DNA of 64,000 bases from Urinicoccus timonensis (GTDB taxonomy: Bacteria > Bacillota > Clostridia > Tissierellales > Peptoniphilaceae). The stretch covers positions 369,613 through 433,612 of the forward strand of contig NZ_OCTU01000001.1 in the NCBI RefSeq assembly GCF_900232945.1, written 5' to 3'. The notes under the pieces were generated by a model, which searched no databases, was not told where the DNA came from, and saw only the letters and a list, made by a program, of their open reading frames with translations. Below, one piece after another: positions 1 through 8,758 of this stretch. A program made the position numbers and the translations under genes. How positions within the stretch are numbered: position 1 is the first letter of the stretch; each line of letters opens with the position of its first letter.

Positions 1-280
1 GCTTGTCAAACATCATTAGTGCACTTTTTCCTTTCAAGTATCCCATGAAACTTGACACTGATATTTTTGGGGGAATACTAACTAGCATATGCACATGGTC
101 TGGCATTAAATGTCCTTCTATTATTTCGACTCCTTTATATTTGCATAATGTTCTAAATATTTCTCCCAAACTGTCTCGGTATTGATTAAAAACAATTTTT
201 CGTCTATACTTTGGTGTAAAGACAATATGATATTTACACATCCATTTTGTGTGTGATAATGAATTTGCCTTTTGAACCAT
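1..280 (-). CDS. tnpA: IS200-type transposase TnpA, N-terminal part (runs off the window)
   Basis: HUH single-strand transposase that excises and inserts IS200/IS605 elements as single-stranded circles. The 93 codons present match residues 1-93 of the complete copy at 39083-39541, including the HUH pair H62/H64 in the string PDHVHML. The catalytic tyrosine (Y126 in the full copy) lies beyond the window edge. The ATG is preceded by GAGGTGATTTAA. The gene is partial only because the window starts here; there is no sign that it is broken. Confidence 0.9.
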   Translation of the reverse strand, partial: MVQKANSLSHTKWMCKYHIVFTPKYRRKIVFNQYRDSLGEIFRTLCKYKGVEIIEGHLMPDHVHMLVSIPPKISVSSFMGYLKGKSALMMFDK

Positions 281-428
281 TTAAATCACCTCTTCATTAT
301 TTTAGGTCTGAACAACTCTATTATAATACTGAGGTGATTTTTTGGTATAACCTTTTGTTTCCTACCCGCATAGCGGGTAGTTTTTTGTTTCGCACGCGTT
401 GCGTGCTCAACTGACTAAAGTCATCAAT
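1..428 (-). mobile_element. IS200/IS605-type element, copy 1, cut by window edge
   Basis: Positions 1-428 match 39262-39688 almost base for base (one indel in a T run near 350). The sequence holds the 5' part of tnpA on the minus strand and the left end. The left end carries the hairpin CTACCCGC/GCGGGTAG near 363-381 and ends at TCATCAAT (421-428), the same terminal string as in copies 2 and 3. The other end lies outside the window. Directly beyond the left end is a terminator hairpin (430-474). Confidence 0.9.
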
Positions 429-429
429 C

Positions 430-474
430 AAAAAAAGAGCAGGTCTTCTTTTAAGAAGGCCTGCTCTTTTTCTA
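430..474. terminator. Intrinsic terminator abutting IS200 copy 1
   Basis: GAGCAGG (437-443) pairs with CCTGCTC (460-466), extended inward by TCTTC/GAAGG. A-rich sequence lies on the left and T-rich sequence on the right, so it can work in both directions. On the minus strand it is the second hairpin downstream of the gene at 516-1478. The left end of IS200 copy 1 starts in its T tract. Confidence 0.8.
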
Positions 475-485
475 TTTTTATGAAG

Positions 486-515
486 ATAAAAAGACGCCTC
501 AGGGCGTCTTTTTTC
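486..515. terminator. Intrinsic terminator after the wal-operon membrane protein
   Basis: AGACGCC (492-498) pairs with GGCGTCT (503-509) around a 4-nt loop, flanked by A and T runs. It sits immediately past the stop codon of the minus-strand gene ending at 516 and marks the end of the long operon that begins at walR. Confidence 0.85.
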
Positions 516-1478
516 TTAATCAAAATCACTATGGATGTCTTGGTCATATGGTTTTTCCTCTTCTTCTACTTCAGGGGCCAAGTTCTCCTCCTGGGCTTGA
601 GGGGCTTGATCTTCCATCAGCTGGTCTTGGATTCTTTGTCTTTCCAAGACTAGTTTTTTTCTTTCTAAGAAGATTTCAATATAGGCCAGGTAGATAAAGG
701 GTTCTATTATAGCCATCACCAGGACAGTAAGAAGACCCACTCCTAGAACTCCTAGGCCTCCTACTCCTATACCGCCTTCCATAGGTCCAGAAGAAGCAGT
801 TGCCATAAGAACGGCGAAGGATAGGATAAAGACCACAATAAAAATAATAAAACCATACTTAAATATCTTGGCAAAAATCGTCCCTCTTTCACCCTTGGAT
901 TCTGCTATGCTGTCCTTGAAAAAGTCTGAAAGGGAGAATCCTCCATCCAGGGCCTTATAGAGGATCAAAGGCCAGAAGAACATATATAGGTTAAAGATAA
1001 TCCCAGGTATGAGAAAAAGGTTCATTAAAATGGTCGACAGGAGGTTGATCAAAAAGCAGATTAAGTAGTTGCGAAGAAAATTTTTCTTAAAAAAGATAAA
1101 GATGTCTCCCGTTTGAACTTGTCTTTGGTCCAAGACTCTCTTGTAAACGGCGACAAAAAGCCCCGCTGAAACCATCCCTGCCAGGGGTCCAACCAGGGTA
1201 GTTAGGTTGACCACATTGGTCTTGAGCTTGGTGCCTAGGTCTAGGCCCCATTGGACATCGATATCTCCTTGGTCTATGGCCTCTTTATTCTTTTCCATTT
1301 GCCTTTCCACTTGGACAGCAGGATCTGTCGAAGGGAAAAGACGGTAGCTTAGTTGCTGGCTTCCTACTGTAAGTAGGCCTGAAATAAGACAAGCTAAAAG
1401 GATGACTAAAAAGCTACTTTTCCAGATGGAAAAGGTAGTTTCCAGTCCTTGGTCAGGATTGATTTGCTTTTGGGTCAT
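516..1478 (-). CDS. Multi-pass membrane protein of unknown function
   Basis: Encodes 320 residues. About five or six hydrophobic segments are visible, near residues 22-42, 95-115, 135-180, 208-230 and 240-272. The last one contains a Gly-rich run (GGIGVGGLGVLGVG). The C-terminus is a cytoplasm-like acidic tail rich in Glu and Gln. The layout resembles DUF975/YciC-like integral membrane proteins, but I see no signature that fixes a function. It overlaps the upstream EamA gene by 26 bp and is the last gene of the operon from walR, so it is probably co-transcribed. Two stacked terminators follow. Confidence 0.6.
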   Translation of the reverse strand: MTQKQINPDQGLETTFSIWKSSFLVILLACLISGLLTVGSQQLSYRLFPSTDPAVQVERQMEKNKEAIDQGDIDVQWGLDLGTKLKTNVVNLTTLVGPLAGMVSAGLFVAVYKRVLDQRQVQTGDIFIFFKKNFLRNYLICFLINLLSTILMNLFLIPGIIFNLYMFFWPLILYKALDGGFSLSDFFKDSIAESKGERGTIFAKIFKYGFIIFIVVFILSFAVLMATASSGPMEGGIGVGGLGVLGVGLLTVLVMAIIEPFIYLAYIEIFLERKKLVLERQRIQDQLMEDQAPQAQEENLAPEVEEEEKPYDQDIHSDFD

Positions 1479-2376
1479 GTTTTTTTCCTTCCTTTCTGGC
1501 CCCTAGGGCCTTGGGGTTAAATTGGGCAAAAAATATGGCAATGAAAATAAAGCTACAGCCTATGATCTTTCTCAAATCAAAGATTTCCCCGGCAAAAAAG
1601 TAGGCCGCAAAGGCCCCAAAAATAGATTCTGTTGCCATGATCAAGGCCGTATTGGCTGGTCTGGCATACTTTTGCGCCATATTTTGTATCGTAAAGGCCA
1701 GGGCTGTATTAAAGACTGTTAGGTATACAATACCCCAAAAAGAAGTTTTTGAAACAGTTTCAACTACAAGAACTTCCTTGCTTAATAGGGCCAAAAGAAG
1801 ACTTAGGGCTCCTGCTGTTAAAAATTGAAAGATAGAAAATAAAATCCGAGACCCTACTTGGGGAGAATAGTCGGCAACCTTTAAGACCTGGATGGAAAAA
1901 ATAAGGGCATAAACCAGGGTACAGGCATCGCCAAAACTCAATTTCAACTGGTCATTTAGGCTTAAGAGCCCCACCCCTATAATACATAGGATGCCGGAGA
2001 AAAAAATTTTCTTGGCAGGTCTTTTCCCATAAAAAATCCACTCCAAGATGGGAACAATAATGACGTAGGAGACCAAAACAAAGGATTGCTTGGCCGGGGT
2101 GGTGAATTTCAAGCCCACCATTTGAACCCCTATTCCCAAAAATAATAAGAGCCCAATTGTGGCTCCATAGCGGATGGTTTTCCTATCAAGTTTTTTCCAT
2201 TCCTTCCAAAAGACCAGGCTCATCATCAGGCCGGCCAGGATAAAACGAATGGCTAAAATCCAAAAAGTGGGGATGGTTTCTTGGGCGAATTGCGCCGCCA
2301 CAAAGGTCCCTCCCCAAATCATTGCTACTAGGAGCATGGTCATTTCTGATAGCCATACTTTTCTACTTACTTCCAT
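1453..2376 (-). CDS. EamA/DMT-family permease
   Basis: Encodes 307 residues with ten hydrophobic helices arranged as two EamA repeats, the usual fold and length of drug/metabolite exporters such as RhaT/YdcZ-type carriers. The N-terminal helix contains MLLVAMIWGGTFVAAQ, the typical EamA opening. I chose the ATG at 2376 because AAAGGAGG lies five bases before it; an in-frame start 24 bp earlier has no ribosome site. It lies 11 bp after surE on the same strand. The substrate cannot be told from sequence; an amino acid or metabolite is likely for this family. Confidence 0.8.
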   Translation of the reverse strand: MEVSRKVWLSEMTMLLVAMIWGGTFVAAQFAQETIPTFWILAIRFILAGLMMSLVFWKEWKKLDRKTIRYGATIGLLLFLGIGVQMVGLKFTTPAKQSFVLVSYVIIVPILEWIFYGKRPAKKIFFSGILCIIGVGLLSLNDQLKLSFGDACTLVYALIFSIQVLKVADYSPQVGSRILFSIFQFLTAGALSLLLALLSKEVLVVETVSKTSFWGIVYLTVFNTALAFTIQNMAQKYARPANTALIMATESIFGAFAAYFFAGEIFDLRKIIGCSFIFIAIFFAQFNPKALGARKEGKKHDPKANQS

Positions 2377-2387
2377 TGATCCTCCTT

Positions 2388-3143
2388 TTAGCCCTGCCAA
2401 AGGTCATGCCACTTGTCCAGACGCTTGTGGTTGTCAAATTCATATTTAATGGGAGTCATAGTGGTATGACCTTGGGCCAGGTAGTAGCGGTCAGTTCCCT
2501 CTTGGTATTGGCCCCGGTTGCGTCCCACCAACTTCAACTCAAAACTAGATTCATCCAGGTCAATCTTGTCGTACTTGTCGTACATGGGTTCACCAATCCG
2601 ACAAACCACGGCTTCCTTGGGTTGACCCATGGCATAGGGGACGTTGATATTTAGGGTAATGACTTCTTCCACCAGGTCTTTCTTTACCCTTTCAAAAATA
2701 TCCAGGGCAATGTCTGCAGCCTGGTCAAAGTCTGCGTCAAATTTTTTATACATTTGGGCTGAAACCGCCATGGCTGGCAACTGGTAGAGGTTGGCTTCGG
2801 CACAGGCACTAACAGTTCCCGAATAGAGGATGTCCATACCGGCATTATAGCCCAGGTTGCAACCTGAAATCACCAGGTCAATCTTGTCTTCTATAATATG
2901 GGTCAAAGCCACCCGGACACAGTCCGCTGGTGTCCCCTGGACAGAATAAACAGGACTTTGGATTCCTTCCAATTTTTCTCTGCGTATTTCCAGGGGTCTT
3001 CTCAAGGTAATGGAGTGGCTCATGCCAGAATGCTCCACCTTAGGTGCTACTATCATTAGCTTGTGGTTTTTTTCCAGTCGCTTGGCCAGGGCATAAATGC
3101 CTGGAGCCTTGTATCCATCGTCATTGGTTAATAGTATATTCAT
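2388..3143 (-). CDS. surE: 5'/3'-nucleotidase SurE
   Basis: Metal-dependent phosphatase that removes phosphate from nucleoside 5'- and 3'-monophosphates. The protein is 251 residues, normal for SurE. The N-terminal NDDG holds metal ligands D8 and D9, S39 sits in HSGMSHS, and the SGCNLGYNAG loop supplies the Asn ligand. It overlaps walJ by 4 bp (ATGA-type coupling). Its position inside the wal operon suggests a housekeeping or stress role tied to stationary phase, but that link is inference. Confidence 0.93.
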   Translation of the reverse strand: MNILLTNDDGYKAPGIYALAKRLEKNHKLMIVAPKVEHSGMSHSITLRRPLEIRREKLEGIQSPVYSVQGTPADCVRVALTHIIEDKIDLVISGCNLGYNAGMDILYSGTVSACAEANLYQLPAMAVSAQMYKKFDADFDQAADIALDIFERVKKDLVEEVITLNINVPYAMGQPKEAVVCRIGEPMYDKYDKIDLDESSFELKLVGRNRGQYQEGTDRYYLAQGHTTMTPIKYEFDNHKRLDKWHDLWQG

Positions 3144-3940
3144 TGGTCTTCCTTTCCTAAAAATGGGTCACTGGGGCTGGCCTTTTTAGCCACCTCCATG
3201 GTAAAGTGCAGGCCCTCGTGAATGTTGCACAGGGCCAGGTCCTCTCGAAAGGTTCGTGTTGCTAAGAGAGGATCGTTGTTGTCTGTAGACATATGGGCCA
3301 AAATAACATGCTCATTCTTTTTTTCTAACATCTTACTTAAGACATCTGCCGCATGGTGGTTGGATAGGTGGCCCCGGTTGGAGGCAATTCTCTGCTTCAA
3401 GGCAAAGGAATAGGGTCCAGTCCGGAGCATTTCTTCATCGTGGTTGGCTTCAATGTAGTAGAGGTCCGCCCCCTTCATCTTTTCCATCATGGAGGTGGAA
3501 ACCCAACCTGTATCCGTGAGCATAGACACCTTGGTCCGGCCATCTTCCAAGACAAAACTGGTCCCATGGACACAGTCATGGAAGGTGGGGAAGGTCTGGA
3601 CATGGAGGTTCTTGATATGGAAGTCCTCCCCTGTGATAAAGACTTCTCTTTGCCCCACTGGAATGGTTTTGACCGTTTTTTCCATGGCCATCCAGGTATT
3701 TTCATTGGCAAAGACCTTGATGCCATGGCGTCTGGCCAAGACTCCCACAGCCGAGGTATGGTCATAGTGCTCATGGGTCACCAAAATCCCATCCAGGTCC
3801 TTGGGGTCTACCTGGATTTCTTCCAGGAGCTCTTGGATCTTTTTTCCTGTCATTCCTGCATCTACAAGAATTTTTGTTTCTTTTGTTTCTATATATTGAC
3901 AATTTCCACTACTGCCACTAATTAATGGTTGAAATTTCAT
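3140..3940 (-). CDS. walJ: WalJ (YycJ) metallo-beta-lactamase-fold protein
   Basis: Encodes 266 residues. The zinc-binding motif HEHYDH lies at residues 56-61, after an N-terminal SGSSGNC strand-loop typical of the YycJ/VicX branch. Further His/Asp ligands appear in the middle of the protein (FHDC, TDTGW) and near the C-terminus (HMSTDNND). YycJ proteins are predicted nucleases linked to cell division and replication and are encoded at the end of walRKHI in Firmicutes, exactly as here. The start codon lies 18 bp after walI. Confidence 0.92.
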   Translation of the reverse strand: MKFQPLISGSSGNCQYIETKETKILVDAGMTGKKIQELLEEIQVDPKDLDGILVTHEHYDHTSAVGVLARRHGIKVFANENTWMAMEKTVKTIPVGQREVFITGEDFHIKNLHVQTFPTFHDCVHGTSFVLEDGRTKVSMLTDTGWVSTSMMEKMKGADLYYIEANHDEEMLRTGPYSFALKQRIASNRGHLSNHHAADVLSKMLEKKNEHVILAHMSTDNNDPLLATRTFREDLALCNIHEGLHFTMEVAKKASPSDPFLGKEDQ

Positions 3941-3958
3941 ACTTCCTCGATTTTCCTT

Positions 3959-4807
3959 TTATGATAAAACATCTACGATAATTTCCTGGCCATTGTCCAA
4001 CTGGACCCGCCAGGCTGGAATGGCCCGGCCCTGTTGGGCCCTGGAAATATCCTCGATATATCCTTGTTTTGATGGATTAAAATAATAGCAAGCTTCCAAG
4101 CCCACTACCGTCCTACCCCGGGCTTCCTTCTTGTCTAGAAGACTTAAAAGGGCCTTTTCAGGGCTAGGCATGACAACTTCCTTGTCTGAAGGCTCAATAA
4201 TATCTAACCAGAGCCTTGAAAGGCTGTGAACTCCTGATCCGTCCACTTGAAAAATACTATAACTGGTCTCTAGCAATTTCCCCTCATAGACCTTTTTAAA
4301 GGTCAGCTGGTAACCTTGATGCCAGGTCTGGCTATTTACCAAGACCAGGTCATCTGTCTTGAACCCTCTCTCCTTTAAAAAGTAGAGGGCTTGGGTTTCA
4401 GCCTCTTCCTTGCTGATCTTTTCCTTGGCCAGGACTAGGTCTTTTTGATAGGAGAGCTTCCGGCCATCATAGACCTGGAGGCTTTCCTCGTTTAAACTCA
4501 GGTCAGCCTGGGAAAGGGTCTTTTGCCTTAAGAGGGCCTCATTGTGAAAGAAGTCCCGGTTGAGTTGTTCTTCAGTCAAGTTTTCATATTGAACTCTTAG
4601 GGAGTTTAACTTTTCCGACTGGAGACGGATGGAGGGGCTGATTTTAATATCTTCACTGGCCAAAAGATCCAGGAGTTCCTGGTTAAACTGCTTGGAAGCA
4701 GAGGGACTTTCCAGGATCGTTTTTTGCCGGTAAACCTCATAGCCCAGGGCCAGGTTAGCCAGGGCCAAGGCAATGATTAAGATTGTTTTTATTCTAGACC
4801 AATCCAA
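3959..4807 (-). CDS. walI: WalI (YycI) regulator of the WalK kinase
   Basis: Encodes 282 residues: one N-terminal membrane helix (about residues 8-23, ILIIALALANLALGY) followed by an extracellular domain. Sequence identity in this family is low. The call rests on the YycI-like architecture and on its place directly after walH. In Bacillus, YycH and YycI form a membrane complex with WalK and set its activity. The gene starts one base after the walH stop, consistent with translational coupling. Confidence 0.88.
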   Translation of the reverse strand: MDWSRIKTILIIALALANLALGYEVYRQKTILESPSASKQFNQELLDLLASEDIKISPSIRLQSEKLNSLRVQYENLTEEQLNRDFFHNEALLRQKTLSQADLSLNEESLQVYDGRKLSYQKDLVLAKEKISKEEAETQALYFLKERGFKTDDLVLVNSQTWHQGYQLTFKKVYEGKLLETSYSIFQVDGSGVHSLSRLWLDIIEPSDKEVVMPSPEKALLSLLDKKEARGRTVVGLEACYYFNPSKQGYIEDISRAQQGRAIPAWRVQLDNGQEIIVDVLS

Positions 4808-4808
4808 C

Positions 4809-6179
4809 TTATCCCTCCATCATTAAACTTCCCGTTTCCATGTCCATTAAAAAGACCTGGTCTTTGATTTTCACAGCCCAAACTGCCTTTAAAATCCTTT
4901 GTCCTTCAGGGTTTTCCAGCTCTAGATAGGACGAGTCAATCCACTTTACTTTCCCCAGGGTTTCTTCTAAAGACTTAGATCCCGGGTCAAGGCGAGACCG
5001 GTTTTGATCGATGATTTCTTCCGGCCCCAAGACTTCCTTGGCAATTTCCACATTTTGGACCATTTCTGTCTCCATGGGCTTTTGGTAGAGGAAGTCCATT
5101 TGGCGAATATCCTGTCCTTGGACTTCCAACCGGGCCAGGTAGGGAGCCTGGTCCATCCGGTAGACCCTCTTGTGGTTGGCCAGCATATTGAAATAAAAAA
5201 TATAGCCAGGGTTTTTCTTGTCTTGGATTCGTTCAATATCGCTGATATACAAGGACTCCGTTATGCCAGTATGGCTGGTAACAAAGTCCAAGGCAGCATC
5301 TAGCGACTGGACCAGGCTATCTTCCTGGTCGGGGCTTTTTTGCCCATCCTTGTAGGTCAACCAACCATTCTTATTGAGCCTTAGGACCTTTTGGTCATAG
5401 ACATAGGTCACAGCTTGGTCCTCACTAATTTCTCGAATATAGTCTATATTTTGCCTTAAATACCGCCGGGCCAGGTTGTTTTGCACCTGGGCAGACATGG
5501 TTTGGAGCTTGTTTTCCAAGGGGATGTTCTCCGGTGGTTGGGTGTTGATTCGGGGAATATAGACCATGTTGTCCACCCCGTATTTTTTCCAAAGGCTGGT
5601 ATAGTTCCGATAACGTCTGGAGTCATAAACCATGGAGACCCGGTCTTTTAAAAGGTCTTGGGTTTTTAAGTGGCCCCGAACCAAGAAAGTTCCCTGGTCT
5701 GTCCGGACCACTAAGAGGTCCTTATCTAGACTCAAGTCCATGGACAAGAGTTTGCCAGGAATTTTTTTCGGCAGGGTCGTCAAGTCAAACTGGAGCAATT
5801 GGGCCCAGGTTTCATGGTCTAAAATCCCCGGAAAATTCAAACTTAGAAGTTGGTTTTCTTGTAAAAATTTTTGATAGTCCTTGTGCCTTATGGGGGCAAT
5901 ATCCTTGGCCTCCACATTTTCATAGAGGTCCTTTAGGCCCATTTGCATAATGGTCCAATAGGGCTGGATCTTGTAGACCAGGGTTTGTTCTGTATCAGAA
6001 AAACTTAAGACCAATTCCTTGGGTCCTAAAAGTTCTAATTTTAAGCGATTTTTTTCAAAGTTTTCCTGTTTCTGACTCTCCTTGGTCATGCTGGGAATTT
6101 GAATCCAAATTTCCGCCACCATAAAAATCAAGAGGATGGATAAGGCCCACAAGAGGAAGGTCTTGATGCTTTCTTTCAA
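4809..6179 (-). CDS. walH: WalH (YycH) regulator of the WalK kinase
   Basis: Encodes 456 residues with a single N-terminal membrane anchor (about residues 7-28, TFLLWALSILLIFMVAEIWIQI) and a large extracytoplasmic portion, as in YycH. It overlaps walK by 4 bp and is followed at once by walI. In the known system WalH and WalI bind the WalK transmembrane region and modulate its signalling. No catalytic motif is expected or seen. Confidence 0.9.
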   Translation of the reverse strand: MKESIKTFLLWALSILLIFMVAEIWIQIPSMTKESQKQENFEKNRLKLELLGPKELVLSFSDTEQTLVYKIQPYWTIMQMGLKDLYENVEAKDIAPIRHKDYQKFLQENQLLSLNFPGILDHETWAQLLQFDLTTLPKKIPGKLLSMDLSLDKDLLVVRTDQGTFLVRGHLKTQDLLKDRVSMVYDSRRYRNYTSLWKKYGVDNMVYIPRINTQPPENIPLENKLQTMSAQVQNNLARRYLRQNIDYIREISEDQAVTYVYDQKVLRLNKNGWLTYKDGQKSPDQEDSLVQSLDAALDFVTSHTGITESLYISDIERIQDKKNPGYIFYFNMLANHKRVYRMDQAPYLARLEVQGQDIRQMDFLYQKPMETEMVQNVEIAKEVLGPEEIIDQNRSRLDPGSKSLEETLGKVKWIDSSYLELENPEGQRILKAVWAVKIKDQVFLMDMETGSLMMEG

Positions 6180-7969
6180 AAAGACTCCCCTCCTTTAAAA
6201 AAGAGTGAGGCAGTAGTGCCTTGGCCAAAGACAGAGCTCAATTGGATGGAGCCTCCCATGGCTTCTATGAGTTCCTTGGCAATGGATAGGCCCAGGCCTG
6301 TTCCACCCATTTGTCGACTCCGACCCTTTTCCACCCGGTAGAAGCGTTCGAATATTCGATTCATATCCTTGGGGGGAATTCCAAGACCTGTATCCTTGAC
6401 TTGGACCAGGATCCTGGGGCCTCGATTCTTTGCTAAAATAGCCACCTCTCCCCCTTGGGGGGTGTATTTAATGGCATTGGAGATGATGTTGTTTAAGACC
6501 CTTTGAACTCCATGAAGGTCTCCGTAAATTTTTTGAATGTCCTCTGCCACTTCCAAGTGGATGCGAATTTGCTTTTCTTGGGCTAGGGGCAGGAGGCTCT
6601 CCATGGTTGTCTCAATGACTTCATAAGTGTCCAGACGACTAAGCTTTAATTTTAAGGAGTGGTTGTCCATGTTGGATAGTTGTAAAAGATCCCGGACTAG
6701 GGAAACCATCCGGTTGGATTCTCTTTCAATGACCTTTAAAAACCGCTTTCGGGCATCTGGTTCCAAGTCGGCCTCCATCAAGGTTTCTGTATAGGACTTG
6801 ATGGAGGTTAAGGGAGTCTTGAGTTCATGACTAACATTGGCCACAAATTCCCTACGCATCTCATCTAATTGATGCTCCTTGGTTATATCTTGGAAAACCA
6901 CAATCAAGCCGGAGTTTTCATCCAACTCATTCTTATAGGGAGCATACTTGATATTGTAAAAAGACTTGTTGATTTCTACCTGTCTTTCCCCAGATAGGCT
7001 GGGGGGGTTATAGTAGTTAATTTCCGTCAGGTCCAACTGGTCCATGGGGATTTTTTTCTCCCCAGCCAGAACTTCCTCTGGTAAATTTAAAATTTCTTTG
7101 GCAATGGGGTTGATGTGGATTAGGTAGTTGTCCCGATTAATAGCCACTACCCCCTCAGCCATGTAGTGGAAGATGGTGTCCAGCTTGGACCGTTCGATAT
7201 CCATCTTGTCCATGGTTTCCTTGAGTTCTCCTGTAAGGTAGTTGAACATGGAAGCCATTTGACCAATTTCGTCATTGCTCTTGACTTGGACGTGCTGGTC
7301 AAAGTTTCCTTCAGCCAGGTCCTTAGCCTTGGAGGTAATTTCCCGGACTGGTCCTGTTACTGAATTGGCAATAAAAAATCCCAGGATGGTTGTAATGGCT
7401 AGACCCAGAATAGTTGCATAGGTCAAGAGCTCCTTGGTATCAGAAACCACACTGTAGACAGGCTCCAAGCTCATGGTCATGTAAAAGACCCCCTGGACTT
7501 GACCATCCGCTGAAAAAACCGGCTTGGCCAAGTGACGGATAGGGGCTTGGTTACTTTCTAGGATGGTGGTTTCAGACACATGTCCCTTTAGGGCCTTTAA
7601 AACAATTTCCGGCGATAGGTCCCTTTGAGCCAGGGCATTTTGCCCCTGGATCTCATCCTTGGAATTCACCGAAGAAGCTAAAACCACAGGAACCTGGTCC
7701 CTGGAAATGATATAGATGGATTCTGTCGAAGACAGCCGCCAGCCATCAATGGTATTTTGCAAGAGACCAGCTTCTTTTCCCCATTCACTGTCCTGGAGAT
7801 AGCCTGCTGAGGCCACCATGGAGTCAATGGTTTCATTCATTTCCCTTTCAATGGTCTTCATTTGGGAAATTTCCAGACGGTTGATCAAAAAGGTCCCCAC
7901 AATGGCCATACAGATTAGGATTAAAATAAGATAAATAAAGATAAAACGAGCCTTAAAACTGGATAGCAT
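6176..7969 (-). CDS. walK: Sensor histidine kinase WalK (VicK/YycG)
   Basis: Encodes 597 residues. TM1 lies near 9-29, an extracellular sensor domain spans about 30-180, and TM2 lies near 182-202. HAMP spans about 200-253 and PAS about 260-365. The HisKA domain holds phospho-acceptor H381 in VSHELKTPL. The HATPase domain shows the N box (NNIISNAIKYTP), a DTGLGIP motif and GGTGLGLSIAKEL. WalK phosphorylates WalR to control peptidoglycan hydrolases and wall metabolism. It starts one base after walR, and this operon is normally essential in Firmicutes. Confidence 0.96.
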   Translation of the reverse strand: MLSSFKARFIFIYLILILICMAIVGTFLINRLEISQMKTIEREMNETIDSMVASAGYLQDSEWGKEAGLLQNTIDGWRLSSTESIYIISRDQVPVVLASSVNSKDEIQGQNALAQRDLSPEIVLKALKGHVSETTILESNQAPIRHLAKPVFSADGQVQGVFYMTMSLEPVYSVVSDTKELLTYATILGLAITTILGFFIANSVTGPVREITSKAKDLAEGNFDQHVQVKSNDEIGQMASMFNYLTGELKETMDKMDIERSKLDTIFHYMAEGVVAINRDNYLIHINPIAKEILNLPEEVLAGEKKIPMDQLDLTEINYYNPPSLSGERQVEINKSFYNIKYAPYKNELDENSGLIVVFQDITKEHQLDEMRREFVANVSHELKTPLTSIKSYTETLMEADLEPDARKRFLKVIERESNRMVSLVRDLLQLSNMDNHSLKLKLSRLDTYEVIETTMESLLPLAQEKQIRIHLEVAEDIQKIYGDLHGVQRVLNNIISNAIKYTPQGGEVAILAKNRGPRILVQVKDTGLGIPPKDMNRIFERFYRVEKGRSRQMGGTGLGLSIAKELIEAMGGSIQLSSVFGQGTTASLFFKGGESF

Positions 7970-7970
7970 C

Positions 7971-8657
7971 TTATCCTCCGAAGTAATAACCTACACCACG
8001 TTTGGTTAAGATATAGCGAAAATCTCCGTCTTGGTCTTCAATTTTTTCCCGCAAGCGACGGACTGTGACATCTACAGTCCGGATATCGCCATAGTATTCA
8101 TAGCCCCAGACCTTTTCCAGGAGCTCTTCCCGGGAATAAACCTGGTCAGGGGTTTGGGCTAAAAATTTTAAGAGTTCGAACTCTCTCAGGGTTAAGTCGA
8201 TAATCTGCCCCTGCTTTTGGACCTCATACTTGGCCAGGTCAATGGTCAGGTCTCCATGGGTCAAGAGCTTGTCATCGGCCCGTTCGCTTTCATAGTCCAA
8301 GCGACGGAGGTTGGCCTTGACCCGGGCAATGAGCTCCCGCATGGAAAAGGGTTTGACCACATAGTCATCTGCACCCAATTCCAGGCCCAAAATCTTGTCT
8401 ACTTCTTCTTCCTTGGCCGTCAACATGATGACGGGAATCCGACTGTCTTTTCGGATCCTCTTCAGGGTTTGAAAGCCATCTAATTTGGGCATCATCACAT
8501 CTAATAAGACCAAATCAAATTCTTTTTGCTCTAATTTTTCCAGGCATTGAAGTCCGTCATAGGCATTTTCTACCTCAAAGCCCTCTTTTTGTAAATTATA
8601 TGAAATAATATCTCCAATGGATTGTTCATCATCCACAATTAATATTTTAGATGTCAT
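7971..8657 (-). CDS. walR: Response regulator WalR (VicR/YycF)
   Basis: Encodes 228 residues, OmpR/PhoB class. The receiver domain has acidic residues D9/D10, phospho-acceptor D53 (LLDVMMP), and T and K further on (MLTAKEE, VVKPF). The C-terminal winged helix ends in VDVTVRRLREKIE and a YILTKRGVGYYF hairpin typical of WalR. It is the first gene of an eight-gene minus-strand run ending at 516. Confidence 0.96.
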   Translation of the reverse strand: MTSKILIVDDEQSIGDIISYNLQKEGFEVENAYDGLQCLEKLEQKEFDLVLLDVMMPKLDGFQTLKRIRKDSRIPVIMLTAKEEEVDKILGLELGADDYVVKPFSMRELIARVKANLRRLDYESERADDKLLTHGDLTIDLAKYEVQKQGQIIDLTLREFELLKFLAQTPDQVYSREELLEKVWGYEYYGDIRTVDVTVRRLREKIEDQDGDFRYILTKRGVGYYFGG

Positions 8658-8686
8658 AAGAACCCCCTTTTCTCTTATTATACCAT

Positions 8687-8695
8687 ATTTATACT
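8687..8695 (-). promoter_or_regulatory. Candidate promoter of the wal operon
   Basis: Reading the minus strand, TGGTATAAT forms an extended -10 box about 30 bp before the walR start. No good -35 box lies 17 bp further upstream, which an extended -10 can tolerate. Confidence 0.55.
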
Positions 8696-8730
8696 TGAGA
8701 GCTCTTCTCTATAAGCTAGTTTTTTACAAG

Positions 8731-8756
8731 TAAAAAGAGATAGCCTCCGCTATCCC
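8731..8756 (-). terminator. Intrinsic terminator of the pst-pho cluster
   Basis: GATAGC (739-744 of kb 8) pairs with GCTATC around a 4-nt loop, followed on the minus strand by a T tract (8732-8736). It lies just past the MaoC-like gene and separates the phosphate cluster from the wal operon. Confidence 0.8.
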
Positions 8757-8758
8757 TT

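Noticed and set aside
3368..3925. Plus-strand open frame of 185 codons
   Set aside because: Antisense shadow of walJ; composition is biased and no domain is visible.
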